Shown: positions 31,700 to 42,400, counted from the first letter of the stretch. The stretch is DNA of 64,000 bases from Cynocephalus volans (GCF_027409185.1 NC_084461.1:190918501-190982500); one strand, 5' to 3'. Made by a program: numbers and translations. The notes: generated by a model from the sequence alone, not told the origin.

Positions 31700-31900
31700 A
31701 AGAGGAGCCAGGAGAGAGTGAATGTTCCTCCCCCACGGTTTCCAGGCGACGCGTAGTCTGTTACGGCCGCTGTCATACAAACCCTTTTCCCGTAAGACGG
31801 CGGGTCCCACAGGGAGAGGGGTGAAGTGGAATATTTTATCAGCCGTGTACATATGTAACCAGAAATGGGGCTGAAAAGCAAAACCTCGTTTTGCTGAATA
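31700..31900. promoter_or_regulatory. Unique block with retained CpGs, enhancer candidate
   Basis: CpGs survive in 'tccaggcgacgcgtagtctg' near 31742 and 'tacggccgctgtcatacaaa' near 31762, followed by an AT-rich part ('gtggaatattttatcagccg'). 'gtttccaggcgac' is a degenerate X-box. No repeat features are seen. Confidence 0.35.
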
Positions 31901-31904
31901 GGGG

Positions 31905-32890
31905 GAACGAAGGAGGGGGCTGGAGATGCCGGGTAGAGGTGGCGTGGAAGGGACTTATCTCTACGAGGTCAACAAGGAGAACACGTGGTGACCATGATTT
32001 CCACCCTCCATCTTGTCAACGAGGAAAACGTCCACAAAGAGGGCTGCTCTGGGTACAAAGTTGAAAAGGCATCTTGTTTTTGTACTTAGAAATAAGAATC
32101 CAATACACTTACAACAAGTGGAAAAACGAATAAGAAATATTTAAAAACCACACAAAAATAGAGAGGGTAATTCTTCAGAGAATGGGACCCACATTTCTTG
32201 TTCATGGGTCACTTCTCACTTGTGTCTTGAGGATAAATTTTTGTTCCTGTGGGGAAGAAACCCTAAGTGCTGGGAGGCTTGTTGAAGATCCTAGTTGATT
32301 CTACAACACAGGTCAGCGTGGCAGTTGGTTGGAGAAAGTCCAGCCTCTGAGGAGGCGGAGGCCATCTCAGCATTAAATGTCCAAGCACACAGGATGGAAG
32401 ACACAATCTCATCTCTGCTCCACAAAAGGAGCCATCTCTCTCCTACAACTGAACATCATCATCCGAGGACCTAAAGAATGTGGTAAAAAAAAAAAAAAAA
32501 TGTGGTGAAACGCTTGCTTTGGCCAAGAGTTTGGTGTGAATGTAACCAACTTTGCAGACAGTCACCAGCCCACTTGCCCAGGGAAAGCGACAGCTAGCAA
32601 GGCATGTTGGGAAAGAGGCTGGTTTACTTATGCTGTTTTGTTTTATGCTAGTTAGTGACGTCTAGGGGGAGAAGGCAAACCCACATGTTATCTGAGAGGC
32701 AGGAGTGGGGCACTTTTCTGGGGACTGGGCTGTAAGCACATTTCTAAAGAACATGTCTGGGAAATGATCAGGCAGCACGCCCTACAGCAGCTCCAGCCAA
32801 ACTCTCGAGTCTGCTCCTGCTACAAGTTCACTCGAAAGTTTGCAGATTAAAAAAGAAAAAAAGTTAAGTAAAGAGGGATGGGGACAGAAC
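31905..32890. other. Mostly unique sequence with an orphan A16 run
   Basis: No gene recognised. A run of sixteen A (32485-32500) is bracketed by the direct repeat 'aatgtggt' (32477-32484 and 32499-32506). Confidence 0.4.
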
Positions 32891-32892
32891 TA

Positions 32893-32936
32893 GAGAGAGA
32901 AAAGGGGGGAGAGAGAGAGAGAGAGAGAGAGAGGTG
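32893..32936 (+). repeat. (GA)n microsatellite
   Basis: 'gagagagagagagagagaga' preceded by an 'aaaaggggggaga' interruption. Confidence 0.9.
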
Positions 32937-32954
32937 AGAAATGCAAGAACCCAT

Positions 32955-33290
32955 CTGGGCCATGCGTCACATTGAAATTGCCCCGCATTAAAAATTCACC
33001 AGCCAGTGAATTTTCAAGGGATTTGTAGTAATTAGATGACAAAATGCTGGCAAATCTCAGGCTTGCCAAAGATGTTACTCAGGGGTCAAAGACTCGACAC
33101 TTTCGGCTGGGTAATTTGTAAGTGTCAATCACTCGCAGCCATCAGAGAGAAGGGAGCGATCTAACGGCTGCATTCTAACTAAGTCCAGGCGAGCTGTCAG
33201 CCGGCCGGCTGCCTGCAAAGCCCCAGACCCGCGCCCGGCACAGGTACGGACAGCCGCTGCGGCCTCGCCAGGCAGGCCAACCAACTTTCC
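32955..33290. promoter_or_regulatory. Candidate conserved enhancer with palindrome and PBX/MEIS-type sites
   Basis: The block has a 9-base-arm palindrome (32991-32999 with 33006-33014, 'aaaattcac' against 'gtgaatttt', 6-base loop). It also has a homeodomain site 'gtaattag' near 33028, TGTCAATCA at 33123-33131 (reverse complement TGATTGACA, a PBX-type site) and 'gctgtcag' near 33191 (TGACAG, MEIS/TGIF-type). A CpG-retaining GC-rich end follows (33185-33270). No repeat signature. It is unique DNA with strong developmental-enhancer character, inferred only. Confidence 0.45.
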
Positions 33291-33434
33291 ACTTCTTGTT
33301 TGATTTTACTCCCCTTTATCTTTTTCAAAAGCAATGGCTGGCCAAGAGTCGGCCTTCTCTCCTTTGTGGAGGACAGTTCCCCGTCATGCTGGCAGGGTGA
33401 AATGGGGGCTTGCTGCATGGTGCAGGTGGCCATT

Positions 33435-33590
33435 TTGGCATCAAAGAGACTTGGTTCTCCACCTGGGAACTATGATACTCAGCCCTCAGGGCGTCAGTCT
33501 TCCGATCTGTGAAGTGGGGATAAGAAGACTCACCTGGCAGGGTTGTGATGACTGGGGAGGGAGAACGACACATGCTCTCAACCTACAGAA
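33435..33590 (+). mobile_element. MIR fragment
   Basis: 'gtcagtcttccgatctgtga' near 33493 followed by 'agtggggataagaagactca' gives a sense MIR core. Confidence 0.7.
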
Positions 33591-33594
33591 CAGA

Positions 33595-33930
33595 CTCATT
33601 CACTAGGTATCTGCCAGCTCTTGTCACTGAGGGCTCAGCAGTGACCAAGCTCACATGCCTTGCCCTCATGGAACAGTCTAGTTGAAGGAGAGAGGAGGAA
33701 TGGATAATACACTAACAAATCAACATAAAGTATGACAGAAGGTGAAAAGTGCTGGGAAGAAAATGAACAGAGTGTTGGGGGACACTAGGGAAGGCCTCCC
33801 TGATAAGGCCACATCCGAGCAGAGGGATGGAGTAAACAAGGGGACAGAGATTTCTCAACAGGGGGACCAGCAAGGCCAAGCCCAAGGCCCGAGGGATAGC
33901 GAGGTGGCCCTGGTGGCTGGAGCGGAGTGG
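33595..33930 (-). mobile_element. L2 LINE 3' fragment, well preserved
   Basis: 'tgccctcatggaacagtcta' near 33661, 'gtgaaaagtgctgggaagaa' near 33742, 'agggaaggcctccctgataa' near 33788 and 'ggtggctggagcggagtgga' near 33911 track reverse-complement L2 for over 300 bases. Confidence 0.88.
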
Positions 33931-34324
33931 ACAATTCTAATTGTTAGGAGAATTATCATGAGGCTGAAGACTGTTGGACAGCCATGGGCTGGGCTATGGT
34001 GGGGCTTGGTCCCCAAAAGCCTTTGTCACTTTGAGCCTCCAAGAAGCCAGACTCAGTGTAGCCCAGCCTGGACCACCCCTGGTCAAACCTGATTCCAGAG
34101 GCCTAGGAGAGATGAGAAAGCACCTGGAGATGCCTACATGTGGTGCCTGACCCTGCCTGTGGGCCTGGGCCCATGCTGGCAGGAGAATCTCATTCCAGCT
34201 GCTCGTGCCGATTGAAAGCGAGCTGCAATGGGACTAGGGAGCCTGAAGGTAAAACTGATGCTGTCACAGCTGTGGCAGCCTGTTCTCTCCCCAGTACGCT
34301 GCCCATCAGAATATCTTCTGAAAA

Positions 34325-34530
34325 AAGGACTGGCTTTGGAGTCAGACAGACCTGGGCCTGAAGCCCGACTTTGCCATTTCTGAGCTGTGTGACTCTGGGC
34401 AACTCACCATACCTCTCTGAACCTCAGTTTCGACATCTGGAAAATGGGTGCAAAAGCCACACTCACAAGGTTATGGACAGGTATTGTTAAGAATCTGGTG
34501 CACAGCAGGTTCTCAACAGAAGCACTTTCA
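34325..34530 (+). mobile_element. MIR SINE, near full length
   Basis: 'ttggagtcagacagacctgg' near 34336, 'gagctgtgtgactctgggca' near 34382, 'gaacctcagtttcgacatct' near 34419 and 'gcacagcaggttctcaacag' near 34499. Confidence 0.9.
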
Positions 34531-35009
34531 ACTCTCACACTGCCCCTGTAGACGAAAGATGATCAGACTTTGGCTGGTCGCCTAAGAGTACCCCAATCCA
34601 CAAAAGAATTCTGCAGCTGAACCACTCTGTAAGGAAATGAACTAGGGGGCAAATCTCTGCTTTAAAAGATAAGGAGCTGGAAGAGGGCATCTGTGTAGTT
34701 TGCTTCTGAGGTTGCAAAATAAATGTCCAAAAGTGAGATCTATATGCTGAGAATATTTATGTATTTGGTGAATACTCATCTTGGATCCAGGGGAAGGCCA
34801 GGGCTACTATTTGTAAATCACTTTCTCCCTTGAGCTCTTCCTGGTAACTTAACAATTTTTTTTTGGTGGGGGCAGGGCACAGTGTGGGGTGTATTTGATT
34901 CCACTTGCACGCCTCCTTCCCCAGGCCTGGGTCTCCATCCCAGCTAGCCTTTGCTGTGGGTTTAACTGGGCTGTGAAACTACTCAAGGGGAAAATGAGAA
35001 TCTACCCAG

Positions 35010-35340
35010 TGTTTCACGGGAGGCAGCGGGCTGGGCCTCCCGAGCTCTGATGGCAAACCCTCACCAGCCACCAGCCACGGCCGCAGAAAGGACCTGGAAT
35101 CCCTTGGACCAGGACACAAGTGCTGCCGAGCGTGCACTGCGCTCCCTCATATCGCAGGAGACGTGGCCCACTTGAGATGCAAATAAAAATTAGCAGCTGT
35201 GGCAAGTTGGCCTCTCTATTCCCCGTGGCCCCTCGTGAATATCGCCCATCTTTGCAGTTCAAAAAGGGAAATTTCGAGCTAACCCGACATCTGCTTAAGA
35301 ATCGATGGGACCTGAAACAGGAATGCAAAAAGTAAAAATA
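35010..35340. promoter_or_regulatory. Unique enhancer-like block with octamer and E-box
   Basis: ATGCAAAT (POU octamer) at 35177-35184 is followed by an AATTAG site and CAGCTG at 35194-35199. CpG-containing 'aaatttcgagctaacccgac' near 35270 adds to an unusual unique block. A plus-strand frame of about 70 codons crosses it but has no good splice or start context, so I treat it as non-coding. Confidence 0.35.
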
Positions 35341-35344
35341 ATAA

Positions 35345-35480
35345 CCACCCCCACAGTGGCCAAAGTTTATTGAGCATTTACTATGTGCAGGCACTGTGCT
35401 GAGACACCCCCCCTCAAGCTTTGTCTCTGATCATCCTCACAGAGCCCAATGACATCAGTAGCATGCCTGTCACCTAATCA
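35345..35480 (-). mobile_element. MIR fragment
   Basis: 'tttattgagcatttactatg' near 35366 and 'tgtgcaggcactgtgctgag' near 35384 are the tail side of a reverse-complement MIR. The core is lost. Confidence 0.65.
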
Positions 35481-35484
35481 GCAG

Positions 35485-35690
35485 GGCCATCCAAGGCCCT
35501 GTGCAATGGTGCTCCTGGACACTTCTGGTGGTCTTCCGTGCTCTGGTTTGTAGCCCTTCTCTCTGTCGGGCACTATGTTACATCCTCACTTGCAGAACAT
35601 CTCTCTCTCCACTGGGACGTGAGACTCAGGAGGGCAGGAGATTTGCATCCTAGAACAGGGCTCGGCACTTAGATAGCTCTTAACACATTT
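35485..35690 (+). mobile_element. L2 3' end fragment
   Basis: 'gacgtgagactcaggagggc' near 35617 and 'agaacagggctcggcactta' near 35651 are the sense L2 'gaatgtgagctcc...agggcaggga' region. Confidence 0.65.
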
Positions 35691-35694
35691 ACCA

Positions 35695-36090
35695 AATAAA
35701 GATCCCCACTTTTCAAAGGATGGCACAAGGGTGACCATGATCTCAGAGGCAGACGGGCAGGCGAGAGAGCACACACTGCTTCTGGGAACGGACTTGTCCT
35801 AACAATCAGGGACCTAGCACCAGGATGGCACTGCATCTGGAAGGTAAAGGATTCGGTATGATTTATTCTCTGTAAATCTGCCCATAAGCTGTTAAAAATC
35901 CAAACGCTCCCTCTTCTGTGTCAGGGAAAGGAGAAGGCTCTCGGCCACCAGCAGCCTGCAGCTTGGGGGCTGGAAGGAAATTTGCACTTTCCTGATCCTT
36001 GCCATTGCTTTCTCAGACAGGAGGGACTGCATTTCTGTATTTGGTGTGACAGGCAGAGGCTGACTCAGCAGGCCAAGGGGAGACCAGCCT
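35695..36090. other. Unique sequence, no gene recognised
   Basis: No clear repeat. Contains 'catctggaaggtaaaggatt' and AT-rich unique sequence without coding signal. Confidence 0.3.
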
Positions 36091-36094
36091 GCAG

Positions 36095-36290
36095 GTGGAG
36101 AGTACAGACTGAAGAGATGGGCTGCCTAGTTCCAACCCAGGCTCAGCCACGAGCTGTGTGGTCTTGGGCAAATCACCTAACCTCTCTGGGTTTTTGCTTC
36201 CTCATTGGAGGTGCAGATGGTAACAATGGAACCCATCTTGTGGGGTGGTGAGGATTAAATGAGTCAACAACCATTGGTTAGGACAATGAC
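36095..36290 (+). mobile_element. MIR SINE, near full length
   Basis: 'gagctgtgtggtcttgggca' at 36151-36170, 'aatcacctaacctctctggg' at 36171-36190 and 'ggtgaggattaaatgagtca' at 36246-36265. Confidence 0.92.
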
Positions 36291-36354
36291 GATGATCACT
36301 TAGCAGGGTAGTAGATGAACCAAGATTCCAATGAGGGAGGTGGCAGGAAGTGAC

Positions 36355-36465
36355 CCTCACCCAGTGCCCACACTGTGCTGGGGGTTTTATACATCCCAGT
36401 CCAGTCTCCTGACTCCACCTCACAGATGGGGACATGGTTCAGAGAGGCACAGGCTTGCTCAGCTA
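36355..36465 (-). mobile_element. MIR fragment
   Basis: 'cacactgtgctgggggtttt' near 36368 and 'acagatggggacatggttca' near 36422 are reverse-complement MIR. Confidence 0.7.
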
Positions 36466-36469
36466 ATCC

Positions 36470-36615
36470 TCTTAGGTGGGTGTTCCTGTCATCCCCATTT
36501 TACAGAAGAGGAAACTGAGGCATAGAATATCCAGATAAGCTTCCTGAGATCACAGAGCTCATCAGCAGTAGGACTGGGATTTTAACCCAACACTCTGGCT
36601 GGTTCCCACTCAGCT
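36470..36615 (-). mobile_element. MIR fragment
   Basis: 'catccccattttacagaaga' at 36490-36509, 'ggaaactgaggcatagaata' at 36510-36529 and 'gtaggactgggattttaacc' near 36568. Confidence 0.88.
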
Positions 36616-36619
36616 GTCT

Positions 36620-37540
36620 ATGTCAGATTCTGGCCCGCAGGGTGAGGAAATTCATTGCTCATGGGATGGGCTCAGGACAGGGCTGGGCACCACCCTCGAC
36701 TCTTGGGGACCTGGGCTCTAAGGGAGCTCTCTCTCCAGGACCACTGAGGGTTGTGGCCCTCCTGGAGCAGTCTACCCAGGCAACTCCTCTCTACTGGGGT
36801 CACCGGTTGGACCTCACAACTGGAGAGAGAAGTTAACCAGGTTCTTAGCCCAGAGGGAGAGGAACCTGCAAGGCTCCCACATGCCTGGTGCCAGCTAGAT
36901 GGCAGGGAGGACATCAAATATCCCTGAAATCACACCCCTTCCTCAGCCTCAACTGGGGCCAGCAGCTCCCAGTCCAAGAGCCCTGGCCCCCTCCTCACAT
37001 TGCAGGAGCTGAGAGTATCAGCATTCCCGTTGGCTGCAAATGCTCTGTGCCAGGGCTCAGTCTGCTGCCCATGTGGGGTCCCCCGCTCCCCAAGCTACCT
37101 GGTGACCCCTCAGGCCACCTTGCCATCTGCAGCTCTGCTGTTGGGTTTTCCAATTCTGGTCACATTGTGCCCACACCTGCCCACCGCATGCCATTGCCAT
37201 TCTCCTTCCCCAGACCCAGTTTGGGGTGAAAGCCTTCTTATTAGTCAATCTGGATCCCACTTACTGTGCATTACCAGGCCTGATTGATATTCATGAGTGG
37301 ATACTTCTGAAACCTCAGTCAGCTGCCATGTGACTCTCTGCCTCGGGGAGGAGGCTGCTCTGAGGACCGAGGGACCTGTGCAGCCCTGACATGTGGTGGT
37401 GGCCCCTAGCTGGGGACAGCTCAGCGTCCTGAGCTGCCCCTGGCTGACAGCATTCCATCCCCTGCAGTGGCTGGGACTTGCAAGCACCAGCAGGAGGGGC
37501 TGGGGGCTGGGGCTTGGGGGAGACCAGCAGCCACACACGG
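36620..37540. other. GC-rich unique sequence, no gene recognised
   Basis: Several overlapping open frames on both strands, but none has convincing splice sites or codon bias. No named repeat. Confidence 0.3.
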
Positions 37541-37544
37541 CTCC

Positions 37545-37720
37545 GCTTCTCACCCCTGCACCTTTGCACAGGCCATTCCTCCTGCCTGAACCTCCTCCCC
37601 CCTTTGCTGCACTGCCTCCTGCTCCCCCTTCAGCCAGAACATCACTTCCTAGTGGTGAAGCCTTCTCATCTCCCCACCTGAATTAGGGACCCCCACTCTC
37701 TCATGGTACACTGAACGTCC
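37545..37720 (+). mobile_element. L2-type fragment
   Basis: 'tgcacctttgcacaggccat' near 37557 and 'cctcctgcctgaacctcctc' near 37578 match the sense L2 'gcctttgcac...ctgcctggaacg' region. Confidence 0.7.
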
Positions 37721-37884
37721 CTGCACACACGACACAGGTGTCCCAGTGTGTCATTATGCTTCCGGGTGTTTGGGGATGAGTCTCATGGGGGCCTGGACTT
37801 ATACTCTTGGCTCACATCTGGCAGCGTTTAGTAAGACTTGGTGGAATGAATGGCTTCAGTTTTTCCCCCAGACCAGGCATTTCC

Positions 37885-38015
37885 CAGGTTCTCGTAGCAT
37901 CCCTGGGAGTGAGCGATTTTTTCCCCCTCTTTCCAGATGAGGAAGCAGGTGCAGATCTGGGAACCTGGGGAGCAGAAATCTAGGCTGGATTGATTCTCAA
38001 GCCTGTGCTTTCGGG
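37885..38015 (-). mobile_element. Diverged MIR fragment
   Basis: 'ttccagatgaggaagcaggt' near 37933 and 'gattctcaagcctgtgcttt' near 37990. Confidence 0.55.
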
Positions 38016-38019
38016 TTAA

Positions 38020-39065
38020 AGGGAGGAGCTTGATATCTCACCCCAAAGGGCTTGGGTTTCTTGGAAGTAATCTCATCTTGAAGGTCTAATGGCTTTTGCT
38101 CCAGAAGCTGAGACTCTCAGACAGGATGCAATAAAAGTAAATACACAACAGTCAACTTAGGAAATCCTAATGCTGACTATACCCCTCCCTAACTCCCACC
38201 CCTAGGCATACTGAAAACTGCTTTACTGGGTCCAGTGGTGGAGGTGAGGGGATAGGTATGGATATACTGTTCTTCCACGTAGATGGCAGTGCTTTTCAGA
38301 TGCTAGCAAGTTACAATCTGGGCTCTCTGAGCAGGAATGAGGAGTAGCTGGCTCTTCGGTCTCACCCAGAAATGAGGCCACACCAGCTGGGTGTAGAGGC
38401 AAGGTGGAGCCGCTTGTCCCTGATTTAGGCCTCCAACGTGAGGGCAGGGAGGCCTAGGGAATTGGAGAGGAACCAGAAGGCAGAGAAATGAGGCTAAGTC
38501 AAAAACTCAGCTTTCTAAATTCAAAGGTTCCCCAGGGAAAATGAGGTTTGAAACGACTGAGTCTTGGGAATTGAAATGAACTGGATCTGGCTGTTGAAGA
38601 ACCCTCAGGGCACCTTTTCAACTGGGATGAGCACCGTTCCCAATCCACGGCCAGCGTGAGCAAGCTGGGCCGCCAACGTGCAGGAGCGCGCAGGGCCCTC
38701 TGCAGAGGAGGCAGGGCCGCCCTGGCAGGGAGGGGAGGGGCTGGCTCCCCTTCTTCCAGGATGACTGTGGCTAGAGGCCGCCCAGCCAGACAGAATCGGC
38801 CAGTGACCTCCTGGTAGTTCTGGGGCCCACCAGAGCGCAAAAGAAAGACAAAGAGCACAGATCCTTCTAGCAGGAGGGAATTAATTCGATGGCCCACTCA
38901 CGCCAGGTTTGAGGAGCACCATCTGGGTCCCTTGGCAGTGTGAATGCTTCTGAAGTCAGAAGACAACCATGGGGGAGCCTGGGCTCACCCACTTGGACAG
39001 AATTTTCCTGGTTTTGGCAATGAAAAGCCTCCAAATGTCTTGTTTCTCCAGGTGCAAGACTGAGG
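38020..39065. other. Unique sequence, no gene recognised
   Basis: A minus-strand frame of about 130 codons at 38499-38897 covers a patch with some CpGs (38660-38720). It lacks protein-like features and splice context, so it is not called. Confidence 0.3.
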
Positions 39066-39069
39066 GCTA

Positions 39070-39350
39070 CCCGGATGCTAGCAAATACTTAGTAGGTGCC
39101 TCCTGCCTATGGGCAGTGTGTGAACAAGGCACAGTCCCTGCTCTCAAAGAGCTTACAGATGGGTCAGAGTACAAAGACCACACAGTGGTATCGTAGCAGT
39201 GGCAAACCCTACAGGGGCCCAGAGGGAAAGCACCCAAGTCTCGGGTGGCCAGTGGAAGCTGCTCAGAGAAAGTGGTGTCTAGATCCGCAGGATGAGCAGG
39301 TGGCAACTGGGGGAAACAGGAGAGGGAGGCTGACGCGATAATCTATGCAA
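39070..39350 (-). mobile_element. L2 LINE 3' fragment
   Basis: 'ctgctctcaaagagcttaca' near 39138, 'ggtgtctagatccgcaggat' near 39274 and 'ggaaacaggagagggagg' near 39312 fit reverse-complement L2. Confidence 0.75.
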
Positions 39351-39424
39351 CATATGTAGGCTGTTGCTAAGATGGTGACCAAGGAGGGGGACAGATGCCA
39401 GCTATGTTTAAGAGATATGATTGA

Positions 39425-39880
39425 GACTGACTGCATTCATGGCTCAATTCTTTACCCCTTTTGACTTCCATATCCATGCTTTTTGATAGTCTCTTCCCTT
39501 GCTGACTTTGGGCTCTGCTACAACTTGCTTGGCCAATGGGACAGTAGTAAACTTGACACAAGAAGCTTTGAACAAACTCATTTCCTGTCCTCTGCCTTCT
39601 TCATGAGAAGATGCCTGGGCTGGCCAGTTGGAGGATAAGGCAGCACTGAGTTAGCCCAGCTGAGGCCAGCCCAGACAAGGAGAAAGCCCTGAGATATGGG
39701 ACAGCCCAGCCAAGGTCTGCAAGGTCACCTCACTAACCTGCAGCTGAAGGCCGAGGCATGAAAGAGAACTGCCCACCCCATGTACACACTCATGAGTTAA
39801 TAAGTTACTTATTGCATTAAGCCTCAGAATTTTGTGATTATTCTTTGAGCAGTTATTGTGGCAACAGATGACTAATACAA
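39425..39880 (+). mobile_element. MaLR-type solo LTR
   Basis: 'ttgcttggccaatgggacag' near 39525, 'cattaagcctcagaattttg' near 39815 and the terminal 'gactaatacaaa' near 39869 follow the same plan as the LTR at 18330-18790. No internal viral genes are seen. Confidence 0.6.
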
Positions 39881-39919
39881 ATGGAACTGGCAGAGCTAGT
39901 GTTTATGTAGTACATATTT

Positions 39920-40290
39920 AAGATTATGAATTTTCCTCTAAGCATAGCTTTAGCTGTTATCAGAACCATGGGCATTTCTCTTACTGATTTTGTTTTTTTT
40001 TTTAGATTTTGCAATTTTAGAGTTTGTTTTTTGACTCAAGTTGTTTGAGAGAAATATTTTAATTTATAAGAGCTTTCTCCATTTTTTGACACAAATTTCT
40101 AATTTTATTGCAGGCAGTCATAAAATGTGATTAATATTATTTCCTCTTTTTGGAATTTATTGAGGTTTTCTTTGGTAGACTTATATATAATACCCTTTTA
40201 TAAATGTTCTCATATTTGCTTGAAAGAAGGCATGCTTTATGTTTATAGCAAAGAATCTGATAACCTAAGGCAGAAAATATACATACATAT
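39920..40290 (-). mobile_element. Old L1 ORF2 fragment
   Basis: 'gaattttcctctaagcatag' near 39928, 'aatttctaattttattgcag' near 40095, 'tggaatttattgaggttttc' near 40151 and 'ttgcttgaaagaaggcatgc' near 40217 are the reverse complement of L1 ORF2. Many stops, so it is dead. Confidence 0.8.
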
Positions 40291-40504
40291 TTCATAATAG
40301 TGGATCCCAAACCAGGATATAGGCAAATTGCTGGGGTTGGGGTAGGGGGTGAAATGCCTGGTTCAATGCAGAGTCTTAAGCCTCAACCCCATTAATACTA
40401 ATTCAGTTGGTACAGGAAGGCAAATAAATTTTAACACCCCCTCCCCTTGCCAGATTCCCATGTAGACAGTCACTGACCACTCTTTGAGTATCATTGTTCT
40501 TTAC

Positions 40505-40685
40505 CTTTGTCTGTTTTACTGTGGGCCCTGTGATTTTGGGCAAGGCATACCATCTCTCTGAGCCTCAGTTTCCTCATCTGTCAAATGGGGACAACAGCCC
40601 ATCTCTTTTGGTTGTTGTGAGGGCCACCTGGTTTATAGTGCCTGGCCCAGAGTAAGGCTCAATAAAGGTGACCACTGCTGCTATG
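40505..40685 (+). mobile_element. MIR SINE fragment
   Basis: 'tctgagcctcagtttcctca' at 40557-40576 with 'ctgtcaaatggggacaacag' next and 'gtgcctggcccagagtaagg' near 40639. Confidence 0.92.
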
Positions 40686-40689
40686 ATGG

Positions 40690-41380
40690 CCTGGGATTCT
40701 TGTGTGTTCTTTACGTTCAGATGCTGGAACTAGCTTTCAGGCATGTACTTGAAAGGCAAATAAATAATGACCTTCTGTCTCTTGCAATCTAGTTAGCATT
40801 TACAGTTGAAGCGGGGCTCAGTTCCTACTCACATTGTCAATCCTCAGCAAATAAGACATGTTTCTAGATGTTACACACTGATTACTTATGCTCACTCATT
40901 AAGAAAATATTCTTTAGCTCAGGCTAAGTGCATTGTGCTGTGCTGCGGTAAGGCAGGGTCCCACCTAAAAGCAATCTCGCCGTCAGATGAACAACCCCCT
41001 GCAGGCCTCGCACCTTCCCTGTGACCTGCTCCAGGATGCCTGGAATGGTGACTGCCCCACTCTCACGAACACAGGGCAGCCACTGCAACTATGGCTACAA
41101 AGTCTGCCAAAGAAAGAACAGGAGGTTGGGCTTTCTTGGCAGATGGGTGAGTTCCTTCTTTCTGCAGAGGTGGTAGAAGGCTACAGAGGGACCCTAGCTC
41201 TGCAGAAGGAACAGAAGATTTGCTATAGGAATTCCTTCCCTGGGAGTGTGGGCCATGGGGAAGGTGTGCCCCTGGATGTTGGGGTCTGGAGGGAGAAGAG
41301 GAGGTGGCCTCACGGGAAGCTGGGCATTGCTGCTCTCCTTTTCACAGACCTTAGTGGCAAGTCTACCTCTCCACATGGTT
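40690..41380. other. Unique sequence, no gene recognised
   Basis: A plus-strand frame runs through 40987-41508 but enters a recognised L2 fragment at its end. Its composition is not protein-like. Confidence 0.35.
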
Positions 41381-41384
41381 ACTA

Positions 41385-41610
41385 CTCACATTCTGGAACA
41401 CAGTTTAGAGGCCACTTCTGGGAAGCCTTCTGTGCCCTTCCTTTGCACTCCATGGCCACTGGCACCACGGTTCCCCGTTACTTGGCCATCTCCCCAAACA
41501 GACTGTGAACTTTAAGAGGGCAAGCCATTTCTGGTGTGTTGACTGGTGAACCTCCAGCTACCAGTTCAGGGCTGGCAAATAGGAGGTGCTCACAAAAGCT
41601 CACTGAGAGG
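41385..41610 (+). mobile_element. L2 LINE 3' fragment
   Basis: 'cttctgggaagccttctgtg' near 41415, 'gactgtgaactttaagaggg' near 41501 and 'aaataggaggtgctcacaaa' near 41577. Confidence 0.8.
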
Positions 41611-41759
41611 CAGGAGAGCATGAGGTGGGGAGTGTGGGCTTGGTCCTGGGCCCAGCCTCATCTCAGGAATAATAATAATAACCCAAGTCTTCGAGGCTCT
41701 GTTTCTATATATCCCATAATCCTACCTCCCACAGTTGCTGGGAGGAGAAAGTAGGGACC

Positions 41760-41960
41760 ATTCATTTGTTCCTCAATCAAATATTTACTAAGCACTTAAT
41801 ACACAATGTGGCGTGCACAGAACAGGTGTGGACCCTGCCCTCCTGGGGCTTACAACCTTGAGAGAGGGAATAGACATGAAACAGCAACACATACAACTGT
41901 TTACAGCTGTGAAAAGTGCTAAAGAAGCACTCACTATTTTTAGGGCATCTAACAGGAGGT
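41760..41960 (-). mobile_element. L2 LINE 3' fragment
   Basis: 'caaatatttactaagcactt' near 41778, 'gccctcctggggcttacaac' near 41837 and 'ctgtgaaaagtgctaaagaa' near 41907 are reverse-complement L2, tail to tail with the preceding sense copy. Confidence 0.8.
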
Positions 41961-42159
41961 TCAGGTTGTCCAGCATGGGGCTGGGAATGTCATCTACGGG
42001 AAGGAATGTACTTCAAGAGCTGAGGCAGTATGAGTGAATACATCATTATTAAGCAAGTATTCTATTACTCTTTCATTACTAATACTGTTGAAAAAATGAT
42101 TACATGTTATTAGTGAAGTTCAGCAACAGAGGAGGGGGTAGAAGATATAACCCAAGAGG

Positions 42160-42400
42160 CTTTTTTCATAGGATAGGAAACTGTGCTCCATTTCTGTAAA
42201 GTGTACCAAAGGGTTAAAGTCATTTTCATTAAAATTTAAATTTCAGCAGGCGCTCACTCTCCCTTCCCCGTCCTTTGAACGTTTGACTGGCAACCATTTC
42301 ATATTTCAATCTCGGCAGAACAAATTGAATTAGATGTTGAAACCAAGCTCGGCTCTGTTCACCAAAGCCTGCATGCTCGGCTCACACTAATCCTTTCCCA
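42160..42400. promoter_or_regulatory. Unique AT-rich block, enhancer candidate
   Basis: 'cattaaaatttaaatttcag' near 42228, 'ttgaacgtttgactggcaac' near 42276 and 'caaattgaattagatgttga' near 42321 form a unique stretch with retained CpGs and TTGAC- and TAAT-like sites. No repeat is recognised. Confidence 0.35.

Noticed and set aside
31324..31881. 185-codon minus-strand open frame
   Set aside because: No splice sites or codon bias. It crosses a block that looks regulatory instead.
35120..35335. 71-codon plus-strand frame ending in a basic peptide, with 'tttgcag' as possible acceptor
   Set aside because: The polypyrimidine tract is weak and no paired exon was found; the block reads better as an enhancer.
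40987..41508. 173-codon plus-strand open frame
   Set aside because: Its end overlaps a recognised L2 fragment and nothing else supports coding.
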